DNA from: Paenibacillus_V sp046244365
GTDB lineage: Bacteria > Bacillota > Bacilli > Paenibacillales > NBRC-103111
Direction: 5' to 3'
Assembly (NCBI RefSeq): GCF_046244365.1
Contig: NZ_CP176395.1
Span: 3,534,001 to 3,598,000, forward strand
Length of the DNA stretch: 64,000 bases
Position 1 is the stretch's first letter. Every line of letters begins with the position of its first letter. The position numbers and the translations under genes were made by a program. The notes below the pieces were generated by a model that saw only the letters and a program-made list of their open reading frames with translations, did not search any database and was not told where the DNA came from. Shown piece by piece: positions 53,502-61,980 of the stretch.

Positions 53502-54446
53502 TTGAAACTGATTTGGATCGCCGCGATCATGCTGCTCTTGCAGCCCGTACAGCCGATGCCGCCGTCGGAAAACAAGAACGATGCCTCGTTTGCAGTTGAA
53601 TTTAAGGGAAAGAATGTGGCCTCGGCAAACCGCGCCGGCTATACGCTTCCGGGTATGACGATGGTTGATATGAAGAAATATCAACGATTCGTCGATACGA
53701 TTCATAAAAAAGTATATGAGCCGCCCCAAAATGCAAAAATCGGGAGCTCCGGTAAAATAGTCAAGGAGCAGGTCGGCTACGAGCTCGATCGTTTTGCGAT
53801 GATGCAGCATTTTTACACCTATTTTTACGGCAGCGGTCCGTATTCGGCGGAGGCTCCGCGCAAAACCGTTTATCCGAGAGTCGACAGCGAGCTGCTCGCG
53901 AATATTCGGGTGAAGGCGATCGGTAACTACGCGACGTATTACAACAGCAGCAACAAAAACCGTTCCAACAATATCGCCATCGCGTCCAAGGCGCTGGACA
54001 ATCAGGTCGTGTTCCCGGGCGAAACGTTCTCGTTCAACCGCGCCATCGGCAAACGCACACTGGATAAAGGCTATATGAAGGCGCCGGTCATCGTCCGAGG
54101 GGAGTTGTCCGAAGGGATCGGCGGGGGAATATGCCAGGTATCGTCAACGTTGTATAACGCGATTGACCGCGCAGGCCTTAAAATCGTGCAGCGGTATTCC
54201 CACAGCAAAAGCGTGCCGTACGTGCTGCCGGGACGGGACGCTACGGTTAGCTGGGACGGGCCCGATTTCGTATTCCTCAACCAGTATAACCAGCCGATCC
54301 TGATTCGCGCTTTTGCAGGCTCGGGTACGATGTACGTTTCCGTCCATTCGTCCGACGTTATCGACTACAAGCCCCGGGTTATTCCGAGCATGTCCACCGA
54401 ATTGCCGGAGGAAGTATCCACGGAAACGAATGCCGCTTCTCCGTAG
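53502..54446 (+). CDS. VanW family protein
   Basis: A 314-residue protein with an N-terminal signal or anchor (LIWIAAIMLLLQPV) and a C-terminal VanW domain (about 175-285): NIAIASKALDNQVVFPGETF, SFNRAIGKRT, EGIGGGICQVSSTLYNA, VPYVLPGRDATVSW. The GGGICQ-S-TLY motif holds the invariant cysteine of the family. VanW proteins are envelope-linked and common in spore formers; their chemistry is not established. Starts at TTG (11 bases after AGGAG). No peptidoglycan-binding domain is attached, unlike many longer relatives. Confidence 0.88.
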   Translation: MKLIWIAAIMLLLQPVQPMPPSENKNDASFAVEFKGKNVASANRAGYTLPGMTMVDMKKYQRFVDTIHKKVYEPPQNAKIGSSGKIVKEQVGYELDRFAMMQHFYTYFYGSGPYSAEAPRKTVYPRVDSELLANIRVKAIGNYATYYNSSNKNRSNNIAIASKALDNQVVFPGETFSFNRAIGKRTLDKGYMKAPVIVRGELSEGIGGGICQVSSTLYNAIDRAGLKIVQRYSHSKSVPYVLPGRDATVSWDGPDFVFLNQYNQPILIRAFAGSGTMYVSVHSSDVIDYKPRVIPSMSTELPEEVSTETNAASP

Positions 54447-54478
54447 CCGCCGCAGTCGGCGCTTATGACTCCAGGAAG

Positions 54479-55579
54479 CTAGTCCTTGTTTTCCGCTAAC
54501 AGGCTGATGCGATATTCGAGATTGATGCGGCAAATGTGCAGCAAGCTGCGCTTACGGCCTCTCAAAGGCGTGCATAGCCGGATGCCGGGACAGCGGGCCG
54601 CGAGTTCGGCCGCCACCTCCTGCCCGAGTTCGCCGGCGTTCGTGATGATCTCATGCGGGCGGTGCTGCGACCAGATCGCCGCCAGCAGCTTGACGGCAGC
54701 GCCGGCTGGACCCGGTTCTTGCGGCAGAGCATCGAAATCGAAACGCCGCCGCAGCGTGCCGTCCTCCAGATGAGCGGACAAGGCATGAGCGACGCCGATC
54801 CAAACGACCGTTTCCGGCTTGCTGCCGGGACGGTTGACGCTTTGCTTTTCCTGCATCCGGACGAGGGCGTCCCTATGCTTTTTTATTTGCAGCGCACGCT
54901 CGAAATGGAGCTGTTCGGCGTAGTCGTTCATTGTTTTATCCATATGCTGAAGGAGAGCGTCCGGGTTGTGAAGAAGTCGAATCGCCAGCTCCATCGATTG
55001 TGCAAGCCGATCGGGCGTAAAACGGCCTTCGGCTGCGCTTCCGAGCAGCTCCCGGTAAAAGCGTGAGGCAAATCTCTCGTCCATAGGCGCGTCGCCTGGA
55101 AGACGGAACGTGTCCACGACGTAGTCCAGGACGATATCGCGGTAAGGAACGTTCGGAAAAGGTCCGATTAGGGACCCGGCTTGCTCCTGAACGGCAGCGG
55201 CATGGGATTCGGCAGTCTGAAATCTTGCGATATCGACACCGGTCAGGCGTGGAAGCGTTTCGGACGAGACGGCAATATAGGGCAAGACGGAAGGGCCGCT
55301 CCGCATGGCGCGGTTAAACGGCGGCCGGTACTGCTTGATCAGCTCCCGTTCAAGCGTCAGGCTCTCATTCTCGTTGGTCACGATCATGATGTCGATATCT
55401 CGTATTTCTCTGACCAGCAGCGCCGTCTTGGTCTTTTCCGGCCTGCCGCGAAAGTAAGAGGAAAGTCGGCTGCGCAAATTGATGGCTTTCCCGACGTACA
55501 GCACCCGTCCGGACTCGTCCAGCATTAAATAGCATCCCGGCGCTTCCGGATAACGTCCGGACCGAAACGCGAATGTCAT
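54479..55579 (-). CDS. Short UvrC paralog: GIY-YIG nuclease plus UVR motif
   Basis: A 366-residue protein that begins like UvrC (residues 8-43: APGCYLMLDESGRVLYVGKA, then NLRSRLSSYF), continues with the UvrC interdomain region (NENESLTLERELIKQYRPPF) and a UvrB-binding UVR motif near 210-245 (MNDYAEQLHFERALQIKKHR). The C-terminal third keeps only a diverged trace of the RNase H-like endonuclease domain, and the (HhH)2 domain is missing; full UvrC has about 600 residues. It may make a single 3' incision, as the Cho nuclease of enterobacteria does. GGGAGGG lies 9 bases before the ATG. Confidence 0.82.
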   Translation of the reverse strand: MTFAFRSGRYPEAPGCYLMLDESGRVLYVGKAINLRSRLSSYFRGRPEKTKTALLVREIRDIDIMIVTNENESLTLERELIKQYRPPFNRAMRSGPSVLPYIAVSSETLPRLTGVDIARFQTAESHAAAVQEQAGSLIGPFPNVPYRDIVLDYVVDTFRLPGDAPMDERFASRFYRELLGSAAEGRFTPDRLAQSMELAIRLLHNPDALLQHMDKTMNDYAEQLHFERALQIKKHRDALVRMQEKQSVNRPGSKPETVVWIGVAHALSAHLEDGTLRRRFDFDALPQEPGPAGAAVKLLAAIWSQHRPHEIITNAGELGQEVAAELAARCPGIRLCTPLRGRKRSLLHICRINLEYRISLLAENKD

Positions 55580-55676
55580 CGTTATTCCCTCCCGGATCCA
55601 ATATCCCGTTTGCACGCGGCTGCGCGCCTGTTTTCACGCCATTAACGATAGCATATCCGGGTAGTGCAAGGAAGGC

Positions 55677-55705
55677 TTGACATCTTCTTGATGTTCCGGT
55701 ATAAA
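55677..55705 (+). promoter_or_regulatory. Sigma-A promoter of the argS T-box transcript
   Basis: TTGACA (55677-55682), 17 bp, TATAAA (55700-55705). Confidence 0.85.
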
Positions 55706-55711
55706 TGATTC

Positions 55712-55988
55712 TAAGCATTTTATCTGACGGAATATTTCGAATATTTATGAACGGGACAGTAGTCCATGACAGCCAGTCGCAGCGAGCCGGGTTGGTGAAA
55801 GCCGGTACGGAGGTAAGGATGAAGCGGACCCGGGAAATGGTTTGCCGAACGCGTACGAGTAGGCAAATCCGGTCATGGACCGTTACCAAAGCGAGTGGTC
55901 GGCCTGCGCATTGCGCCTGGGCCGATACTTAGAGTGGCACCGCGGGATTCAAGCTCTCGTCTCTTTATTGGAGACGGGGGCTTTTTTT
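55712..55988 (+). ncRNA. T-box leader of argS
   Basis: The stem I region (about 55745-55850) has an AGUA motif on its 5' side and GAAGCGGA on its 3' side, giving a CGG (Arg) specifier at 55825-55827. The T-box core is GAGUGGCACCGCGG (55932-55945) and the terminator AAGCTCTCGTCTC/GAGACGGGGGCTT with seven T ends at 55988. The bulge UGGC predicts pairing with the CCA end of a tRNA with G73. The gene downstream is arginyl-tRNA synthetase, in agreement. Confidence 0.88.
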
Positions 55989-56018
55989 GGTTTTTGACGA
56001 AACGGGGAGGCAAGGATC

Positions 56019-57893
56019 ATGTTGATTAGCGAAATCGTAAGAGCGGCTGTTGCGCGCAGCCTAAACGTTCTTTTGGAAAAGGCGGAACTCCCCCGGCAGG
56101 AGCGGATTCACGTGGCGGTCGAGCATCCGGCCAGTCCGGAAAACGGGGACTATAGCACGAATGTCGCGATGACGCTCGCCAAAGCTTTGCGCAAGCCGCC
56201 GCTGGGCATTGCCCATGACCTGTTAGAGCTTCTCCAAGAGGAAGAATCGGTCAAGGGGTTGTTCTCGAAGGTCGAAGCGGCGGCCCCGGGATTTTTGAAC
56301 TTCTATCTCGATTGGCAAAAGTGGTCATCGAAGGACTTCGATGCGGACTCAGGGGGCACGCGCTCTCCGGAAAAAGTGATTGTCGAGCATACCTCGATCA
56401 ATCCGAATAAATCCGCCCATATCGGACATTTGCGGAACTCATGCATCGGCGACACGATCGCAAGGATGATGAAGCGTACCGGCCATAAGGTCGAGGTGCA
56501 TAACTACATTGACGATCTGGGCAATCAGCTTGCCGACACGGTTGTCGGGATGCTTCATAAGTCGACGGAAGGAACTTATGCGCGCTTCGGAGACTTTTGC
56601 TGGGAAACGTATGCGAAGGTCAATAAGGCATACAAGGAAACGCCCGAATTGCAGCATGAACGCACCGCCGTTCTGCATGAGCTGGAGAAAGGCAGCGGGA
56701 ATACGGCATGGTTCGGGCTGCTGGTCGCGGAGCGTATCGTACGCGAGCATCTGGAGGAAATGAAGCAGTTCGGCATCGGCTACGATGTGCTCGTATGGGA
56801 AAGCAGCATCGTGCGCGAAGGCTTCTGGTTGCAGGCGTTCGAGCTGCTGCGCTCGACTTCCGTTTTTCGGCAGGAGGAGGAAGGCAAGCTGGCGGGCTGC
56901 TGGGTGCTGAAGCAGAGCGAGGAGACGGAGGAAGCGTCCGGGAAAGAGGATTTTCATGCGGATAAGGTGCTTGTCCGGTCGAACGGGGTTTTGACGTATA
57001 CGGCTAAAGACATCGCCTATCATTTGTGGAAATTCGGCGTGCTCGGCAAGGAATTCCGTTACCGTAAGTTTGCGGACGGACTTTGGTCGACCCATGCAGA
57101 CGGCGTGAAGAAACGGATCGGCCAGGCGGATACGGTTATCAACGTCATCGATCATAGGCAGGAATACCCCCAGACGATGGTGAAGCAAGCGCTGCAGGCG
57201 CTCGGCTTCGGGAAGCAGGCCGACCGGCTTAAGCATGTGAGTTACGGAGTCGTTTCCCTAAGCGCCGATACCGCCGCTGGTCTCGGACTGGATACGTCGG
57301 ACGGCAAGCATGCCTATCCGATGTCGGGACGTCAGGGAATCGGCATTAAGGTGACCGACTTGCTTAATCGGATGGAGCAGTCCATCGACGCCAAGCGCTC
57401 GCGCAAGGCCGGATTGTCGAGCCGGGCGATTGCCGCTGCGGCGATTCGTTATTCCTTATTGCGGTTTCATCTGCAAACCGAGGTCGTGTTCGATCTGGAG
57501 CAGGCGACGGAAATATCCGGCAATACGGGGGTATATCTGCTGTATGCGTATGCGAGAGCATGCAGCGTGCTCGAAAAAGCGGGGAGGGAACCCGGCCGGC
57601 CGCAGCATCCTGCCGTTCTTGATACGCTGGAAGCGCAGGAGCAGCGCTTGCTTAGGCTGCTTGCCTATTGGCCGGAGACGCTGCAATCGGCCGTGCGGGA
57701 GCTTTCGCCGAACGCGCTCTGCACGTATGTTTATGAGCTTGCCTCCTCGTTCAACCATTTCTATGCGACTTGTCCGATATTGAAGGGAGAGGGTAAGCTG
57801 ATAGCAAAGCGCATTTGGATTACCGAACGTTTTGAGCAAACGCTGCGCGACGCTTTGTCTATTATCGGCCTGCCGGCGCCGAAACGGATGTAA
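56019..57893 (+). CDS. argS: Arginyl-tRNA synthetase
   Basis: A 624-residue class I synthetase that charges tRNA-Arg. The N-terminal additional domain (1-110; PASPENGDYSTNVAMTLAKA) is followed by the HIGH box in NPNKSAHIGHLRNSCIGD, the ArgRS-specific YIDDLGNQLADTVVG, LTYTAKDIAYHLWKFG, and MSGRQGIGIKVTDLL in place of a standard KMSKS, as in several bacterial ArgRS. The C-terminal anticodon-binding DALR domain has ELASSFNHFYATCPIL. It is longer than the usual 556 residues owing to insertions near 270-320. Transcription depends on uncharged tRNA-Arg through the T-box leader. Confidence 0.93.
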   Translation: MLISEIVRAAVARSLNVLLEKAELPRQERIHVAVEHPASPENGDYSTNVAMTLAKALRKPPLGIAHDLLELLQEEESVKGLFSKVEAAAPGFLNFYLDWQKWSSKDFDADSGGTRSPEKVIVEHTSINPNKSAHIGHLRNSCIGDTIARMMKRTGHKVEVHNYIDDLGNQLADTVVGMLHKSTEGTYARFGDFCWETYAKVNKAYKETPELQHERTAVLHELEKGSGNTAWFGLLVAERIVREHLEEMKQFGIGYDVLVWESSIVREGFWLQAFELLRSTSVFRQEEEGKLAGCWVLKQSEETEEASGKEDFHADKVLVRSNGVLTYTAKDIAYHLWKFGVLGKEFRYRKFADGLWSTHADGVKKRIGQADTVINVIDHRQEYPQTMVKQALQALGFGKQADRLKHVSYGVVSLSADTAAGLGLDTSDGKHAYPMSGRQGIGIKVTDLLNRMEQSIDAKRSRKAGLSSRAIAAAAIRYSLLRFHLQTEVVFDLEQATEISGNTGVYLLYAYARACSVLEKAGREPGRPQHPAVLDTLEAQEQRLLRLLAYWPETLQSAVRELSPNALCTYVYELASSFNHFYATCPILKGEGKLIAKRIWITERFEQTLRDALSIIGLPAPKRM

Positions 57894-57907
57894 AATAGGA
57901 AAGAGAG

Positions 57908-57937
57908 AAGAGCCTCTGCAGTTGGAGGCTCTTCTTT
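57908..57937. terminator. Bidirectional terminator between argS and the YhhN gene
   Basis: AAGAGCCTC and GAGGCTCTT with an 8-base loop, followed by CTTT on the plus strand, between two convergent genes. Confidence 0.75.
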
Positions 57938-57946
57938 ATGCTTCCT

Positions 57947-58627
57947 TTACAAAGCTGCGGAATTTATGGAATGTTCGCCGGGCGATTTGTCTTCGCTTAC
58001 GCTGGCCGCAATCAGCAGCTGCGCCGCGAAATACGTCAGCATGATCAGGAACCCTGCTCCCGTAAAGGAGCCGATGAATTTGTTCCACGCGAGCAGCGAG
58101 TCGGAGACGACGAAGCAAACGGCTCCGAGGGCGGCGCCCAGCCTGCCTGTCATGACGGCTGTCAGCAGCATGACCGATATGACGATTAAGTAAGCAAGCA
58201 CGGGCATCCACATCGAGTTGGAATCGCTATCCTTAAACATGCCCCGATGCAGCTCGGCCGCCATAAAGATCCCGTATAGAACGATGGGGACGAGGGCGAG
58301 CAGCGAGCGGTTTGTACGCTTACGCCGGGTAAGAAATGCCGCAATATAAAGAATATGCCCGGTCAAAAAGGCAAGCAGTCCGAGCAAAAACCAGGTGCTG
58401 CCGCTAAGCAGCAAAAAAGCGTCGCCCGTCATGCAAAAGAGCAGCCCTGTGAGAAGCAGGCTTCTGTAGGGCGACTTATCCGCGCTTCCGGATGCCGCGA
58501 ACAGCCAAATCAAAACCAGGGGTGCCAGCTTTAAAACCCAGTGCAGGAACACAGCGTCAACAGAAAGAGTAAGCAGGTGGGCGATGCAGGTAACGACGAT
58601 AGCGGCAAGCAGCGCTTTACGGGGCAT
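57947..58627 (-). CDS. YhhN/TMEM86 family membrane protein (lysoplasmalogenase-like)
   Basis: A 226-residue protein with about eight hydrophobic helices. The family signature is present: KLAPLVLIWLFAA, LLFCMTGDAFLLL (with the conserved G-D), LLAFLTGHILYIAAF (G-H), VCFVVSDSLLAWNKF (S-D-S). Mammalian TMEM86 hydrolyses the vinyl-ether bond of lysoplasmalogen; bacterial members are less studied. The start at 58627 has GGGAGGCG upstream; the longer reading to 58735 lacks one. Convergent with argS. Confidence 0.85.
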   Translation of the reverse strand: MPRKALLAAIVVTCIAHLLTLSVDAVFLHWVLKLAPLVLIWLFAASGSADKSPYRSLLLTGLLFCMTGDAFLLLSGSTWFLLGLLAFLTGHILYIAAFLTRRKRTNRSLLALVPIVLYGIFMAAELHRGMFKDSDSNSMWMPVLAYLIVISVMLLTAVMTGRLGAALGAVCFVVSDSLLAWNKFIGSFTGAGFLIMLTYFAAQLLIAASVSEDKSPGEHSINSAAL

Positions 58628-58818
58628 TAGGAACGCCTCCCAGTCATCACGAATATAAGGATAGCTTAATAATAGGAAAATAAGGAAGCGCTGTAAATCG
58701 TCTTTCGGATATAACTTGCATTCGTAATGGTTCACCGAAACAAGAGAAGCTTCTTATGTTAAAATAGTGCATAAGAGGCATTGGCTTGCCGACTCGAAAC
58801 CAAAAGAAGGTGCTATCC

Positions 58819-60198
58819 ATGAACGGTACCCTGAACATAAACGAAATGATCGGCTGCCAGCGCAGCTATTTTGCAAGCGGCGCCACCTACCCGCTGGAGG
58901 CGAGAAGGGAACGGCTGGAAGCGCTGCGGACGTCGGTGCTGCGGCATGAGCGGAGGCTTCTCTCGGCGCTGAAGCAGGATTTGAATAAATCGGAATTCGA
59001 GTCGTATGCGATGGAAATCGGCCTTGTGCTGAGCGAAATCAGACATACGTTAAAGCATTTGAAAGCTTGGATGAAGCCGCGCCGGCTGCCGGCCCCGCTA
59101 AGCCACTTGGGCAGCAGCAGCTTCCAGCTGGCCGTCCCTTACGGATCCGTGCTCATCATCGCGCCTTGGAATTATCCGGTGCAGCTTGCGCTAGTCCCGC
59201 TGATCGGGGCGGTGGCCGCGGGCAATACGGCGGTGCTGAAGCCGTCAGAGCTCGCTCCGAACGTTTCCGCCGCCTTGCGCGAGCTTGTGAAGGAAGCGTT
59301 CGACCCCGGCTGGGTCGATGTGGCCGAAGGGGGCGTCGACGTTAGCGAGCGGCTGCTGGCGGAGAAGTTCGACACAATCTTTTTCACGGGAAGCGCTGCG
59401 GTGGGAAAGATCGTCATGGCCGCAGCGGCCAAGCATTTAACGCCGGTTACGCTGGAACTGGGCGGCAAAAGCCCGTGCATCGTTCATCGCGATGCCAATT
59501 TGAAACTGGCTGCGAAGCGTATCGCCTTCGGGAAATACATGAACGCCGGACAAACCTGTGTGGCTCCGGATTACGTGCTTGTCGACCGGCAGGTGAAAGA
59601 GCCGTTTATGAAGCAATTGCGCGAAGCGGTTACGGAGCTCTTCGGTTCGGAGCCGCTGCGGAACCCGGATTACGGCCGAATCGTAAGCCGCAGGCATTTT
59701 GACCGGTTAACCGAATTCCTGCGAGGGGCGTCCATCCCGATCGGCGGACAAACGGATGAAGAGAAGCTGACAATCGCCCCCACGGTGCTGGACGACGTCT
59801 CTTGGCACGATCCGGTGATGGAGGAAGAAATATTCGGTCCCATTTTACCGGTGCTGGTTTATGAACGCATCGATGAGGCGCTGGCCGAAATCGGCGCGCG
59901 GCCTAAGCCGCTTGCGCTCTATTTGTTCAGCGAGAACCGGGAATTGCAGCGTCTGGTGACGGAACGGGTCTCTTTCGGAGGAGGCTGCATCAACGATACG
60001 ATCATGCATTTCGGCTCGCCCTACCTTCCGATCGGCGGAGTCGGCGACAGCGGAATGGGCCGGTACCACGGGAGGAGTTCCTTCGAAACGTTTTCGCATA
60101 GGAAGAGCGTGCTTCGGCAAACGACGCGGTTTGACCTACCGTTTCGCTACCCGAATTCCAAATGGGGTCTGAGGCTGATCCGCAAGCTGCTGAAGTAA
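58819..60198 (+). CDS. Aldehyde dehydrogenase (class 3-like)
   Basis: A 459-residue NAD(P)-dependent aldehyde dehydrogenase of the short, membrane-associated ALDH3 type. Motifs: VLIIAPWNYPVQLALVPLIG, KPSELAPN, FFTGSAAVGKIVM, base Glu213 in TLELGGKSP, nucleophile Cys247 in MNAGQTCVAPDYVL, EEEIFGPILPVL, and the C-terminal GRYHGRSSFETFSHRKSVL typical of ALDH3. The ATG follows AGAAGGTG by 6 bases. Such enzymes oxidise medium- and long-chain aldehydes from lipid peroxidation. Monocistronic. Confidence 0.92.
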   Translation: MNGTLNINEMIGCQRSYFASGATYPLEARRERLEALRTSVLRHERRLLSALKQDLNKSEFESYAMEIGLVLSEIRHTLKHLKAWMKPRRLPAPLSHLGSSSFQLAVPYGSVLIIAPWNYPVQLALVPLIGAVAAGNTAVLKPSELAPNVSAALRELVKEAFDPGWVDVAEGGVDVSERLLAEKFDTIFFTGSAAVGKIVMAAAAKHLTPVTLELGGKSPCIVHRDANLKLAAKRIAFGKYMNAGQTCVAPDYVLVDRQVKEPFMKQLREAVTELFGSEPLRNPDYGRIVSRRHFDRLTEFLRGASIPIGGQTDEEKLTIAPTVLDDVSWHDPVMEEEIFGPILPVLVYERIDEALAEIGARPKPLALYLFSENRELQRLVTERVSFGGGCINDTIMHFGSPYLPIGGVGDSGMGRYHGRSSFETFSHRKSVLRQTTRFDLPFRYPNSKWGLRLIRKLLK

Positions 60199-60314
60199 AC
60201 GGGGTTCGATCCGATCGGGACGGAGGGAACGGCCGGCGTTCGCCGGTTCCGTTTGGCATTTTGCCCGGTTTCAAGCATAATGGGAGTTGAATAGTGTCGG
60301 AGAGGAGAATGATT

Positions 60315-60659
60315 ATGCGCCTGATTGACCCGCAAGCGGTACAGCGAATGCTGGATTCGCTTAAGGACCAACCATTGTATCTTCACTTGGAAATGACTAC
60401 GGGGGCATACGCCTCGCTTAAGGACAGTTCGCGGTTTACGGCTTCGACCTTCCTCAGCAATGGCGAGATCCGGTTTACGCACGGTTCCATCGCCGGCAGC
60501 GGGCCTTACCGGGTAGGCCTGAAAACGGAAACCGGTTGGGTTTATTCGGAAGGCTTGACGCACTGGGAAGACGGGGATACCGAAAGACTCATCATGGCCG
60601 GACACGATACCGAAGGAAAGCTTGTCGTCGGCCTTCAGCTTAGCAAGGACAAATTTTAA
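60315..60659 (+). CDS. yojF: YojF family (DUF1806) protein
   Basis: A 114-residue protein with the YojF pattern (LIDPQAVQRMLDSLKDQPLY, HLEMTTGAYA, SNGEIRFTHGSIAGSGPYRV). In Bacillus yojF lies beside yojG (bshB2), as it does here, 24 bases apart. It probably supports bacillithiol metabolism, but no activity has been shown. I use the ATG at 60315, six bases after GGAGAGGAGA; in-frame GTG 60294 and ATG 60309 are alternatives. Confidence 0.88.
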   Translation: MRLIDPQAVQRMLDSLKDQPLYLHLEMTTGAYASLKDSSRFTASTFLSNGEIRFTHGSIAGSGPYRVGLKTETGWVYSEGLTHWEDGDTERLIMAGHDTEGKLVVGLQLSKDKF

Positions 60660-60683
60660 CGGGAGCGGAAGGAGGAGCAGCAG

Positions 60684-61337
60684 ATGAAACGAGAACGACA
60701 TGTATTGGTTGTCCTGCCTCATCCGGACGATGAATGCGGCATTTCGGGCACGCTGGTCGACCACATTAAGAATGGAACGCCCGTAACCTACATTTGCCTG
60801 ACATTGGGCGAGATGGGGCGGAGCATGGGGAACCCTCCTTTTGCCAATCGGGTGTCCCTTCCCGTCATTCGTAAAAAAGAGCTGGAGCAATCCTGCCGGG
60901 CGATCGGCATCACGGACCTCCGAATGTGGGGCGTTCACGATAAAACGGTGGAATTCGAAGACCGGGAGGCGCTGATCGAACGGCTGCGCGAAGCTATCGC
61001 GGAATTGCAGCCTTCCTTGATCTTCACCTTTTATCCCGGCTACAGCGTTCATCCCGATCACGATGCGACCGGGGCGCTGGTCATTCAAACGGTGGAACGT
61101 ATGCCTGCTGACGAAAGACCGGCTGTCCACTGCGTCGCATTCTCGAAGGATTGCGAAACGGTGCTCGGCCCTCCGGACATCGTCCGGGATGTGTCGTCAA
61201 ACTTGAAGCAAAAAATCGGCTCGCTGGAGGCGCACCGGACGCAAGGACTCTTTTTGTGGGGCAAAAAGTCTTATGAGGACGAAGAAGTGAAGCCGCGGTT
61301 GATGAAGGAACGCTTTTGGACGTATCGGTTTTCCTGA
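60684..61337 (+). CDS. bshB2: Bacillithiol deacetylase BshB2
   Basis: A 217-residue LmbE/PIG-L-type zinc deacetylase. Metal ligands are in LPHPDDECGISG (His-Pro-Asp-Asp-Glu) and the third His in YSVHPDHDATG. It removes acetate from GlcNAc-malate in bacillithiol synthesis, and paralogs may also act on bacillithiol conjugates. It is coupled to yojF, and GGAAGGAGG precedes the ATG. Confidence 0.92.
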   Translation: MKRERHVLVVLPHPDDECGISGTLVDHIKNGTPVTYICLTLGEMGRSMGNPPFANRVSLPVIRKKELEQSCRAIGITDLRMWGVHDKTVEFEDREALIERLREAIAELQPSLIFTFYPGYSVHPDHDATGALVIQTVERMPADERPAVHCVAFSKDCETVLGPPDIVRDVSSNLKQKIGSLEAHRTQGLFLWGKKSYEDEEVKPRLMKERFWTYRFS

Positions 61338-61405
61338 GTTAATCCCACGGGAATCAACAGCTTGATGAATTGCTGATGCCGCTGAGAAAGTCCATTGATG
61401 CTAGA

Positions 61406-61451
61406 AAGGTACTGTCCCTCAAGAAAACGGAGGAGGCGGTACCTTTTTTTT
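61406..61451 (+). terminator. Terminator-like hairpin after bshB2
   Basis: AAGGTAC and GTACCTT with partly paired inner arms, then seven T. The following 370 bases (61452-61827) hold no gene that I can support. Confidence 0.7.
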
Positions 61452-61827
61452 CTATATTATGAGGACGGCATAGGGAACGAGTTTCGTCCAAGTATATTCA
61501 TACCCGTTACAATCATAAAGCGCCTAGAGAAATCTTGCTGTACCGTTCCCGAAATCGGAGAAAAGTTGTCTATTAGGTCGACGAATCCCCTCAGAAAATA
61601 CCCGCGATGAATTTTTTTACTGTTTCGTAACTTCTTTCGGCGAAAGCTCCCCTATAATCATGGATGTAAACCGTAAGGCGAGTCGACATCCTTATGTATT
61701 ACGACATCATGAATACGAATATGCGAACGCCGGCGTACTAGAGAACGAGAAAGACTTGCGAACCGTGTAACGGCCACAACCCGCAATCATTTCCTAGCGT
61801 TAGGTAGCCTGAAAGGACAGTAAGCGG

Positions 61828-61980
61828 ATGGAACGAACTCACAACAGCATGAACCCGGAACATAATTGGTCGAACCTGGCGGCAAGAGGAACAGCGGAAA
61901 TAACAATGCACACTGAGACGCATCAAGAAAATCAAGAAAGAAGCATGACAGGTAATGGAGGGGGCTTGCGCCATGCCTGA
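61828..61980 (+). CDS. Possible 50-residue leader peptide overlapping the acyltransferase start
   Basis: From the ATG at 61828 (AAAGGA 11 bases upstream) a 50-codon frame rich in polar residues (ERTHNSMNPEHNWSNLAARG) ends in TGA at 61978-61980, overlapping the acyltransferase ATG at 61973. The overlap would allow translational coupling. It contains no hydrophobic segment, and nothing like it is recognised; it may be chance. Confidence 0.35.
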   Translation: MERTHNSMNPEHNWSNLAARGTAEITMHTETHQENQERSMTGNGGGLRHA

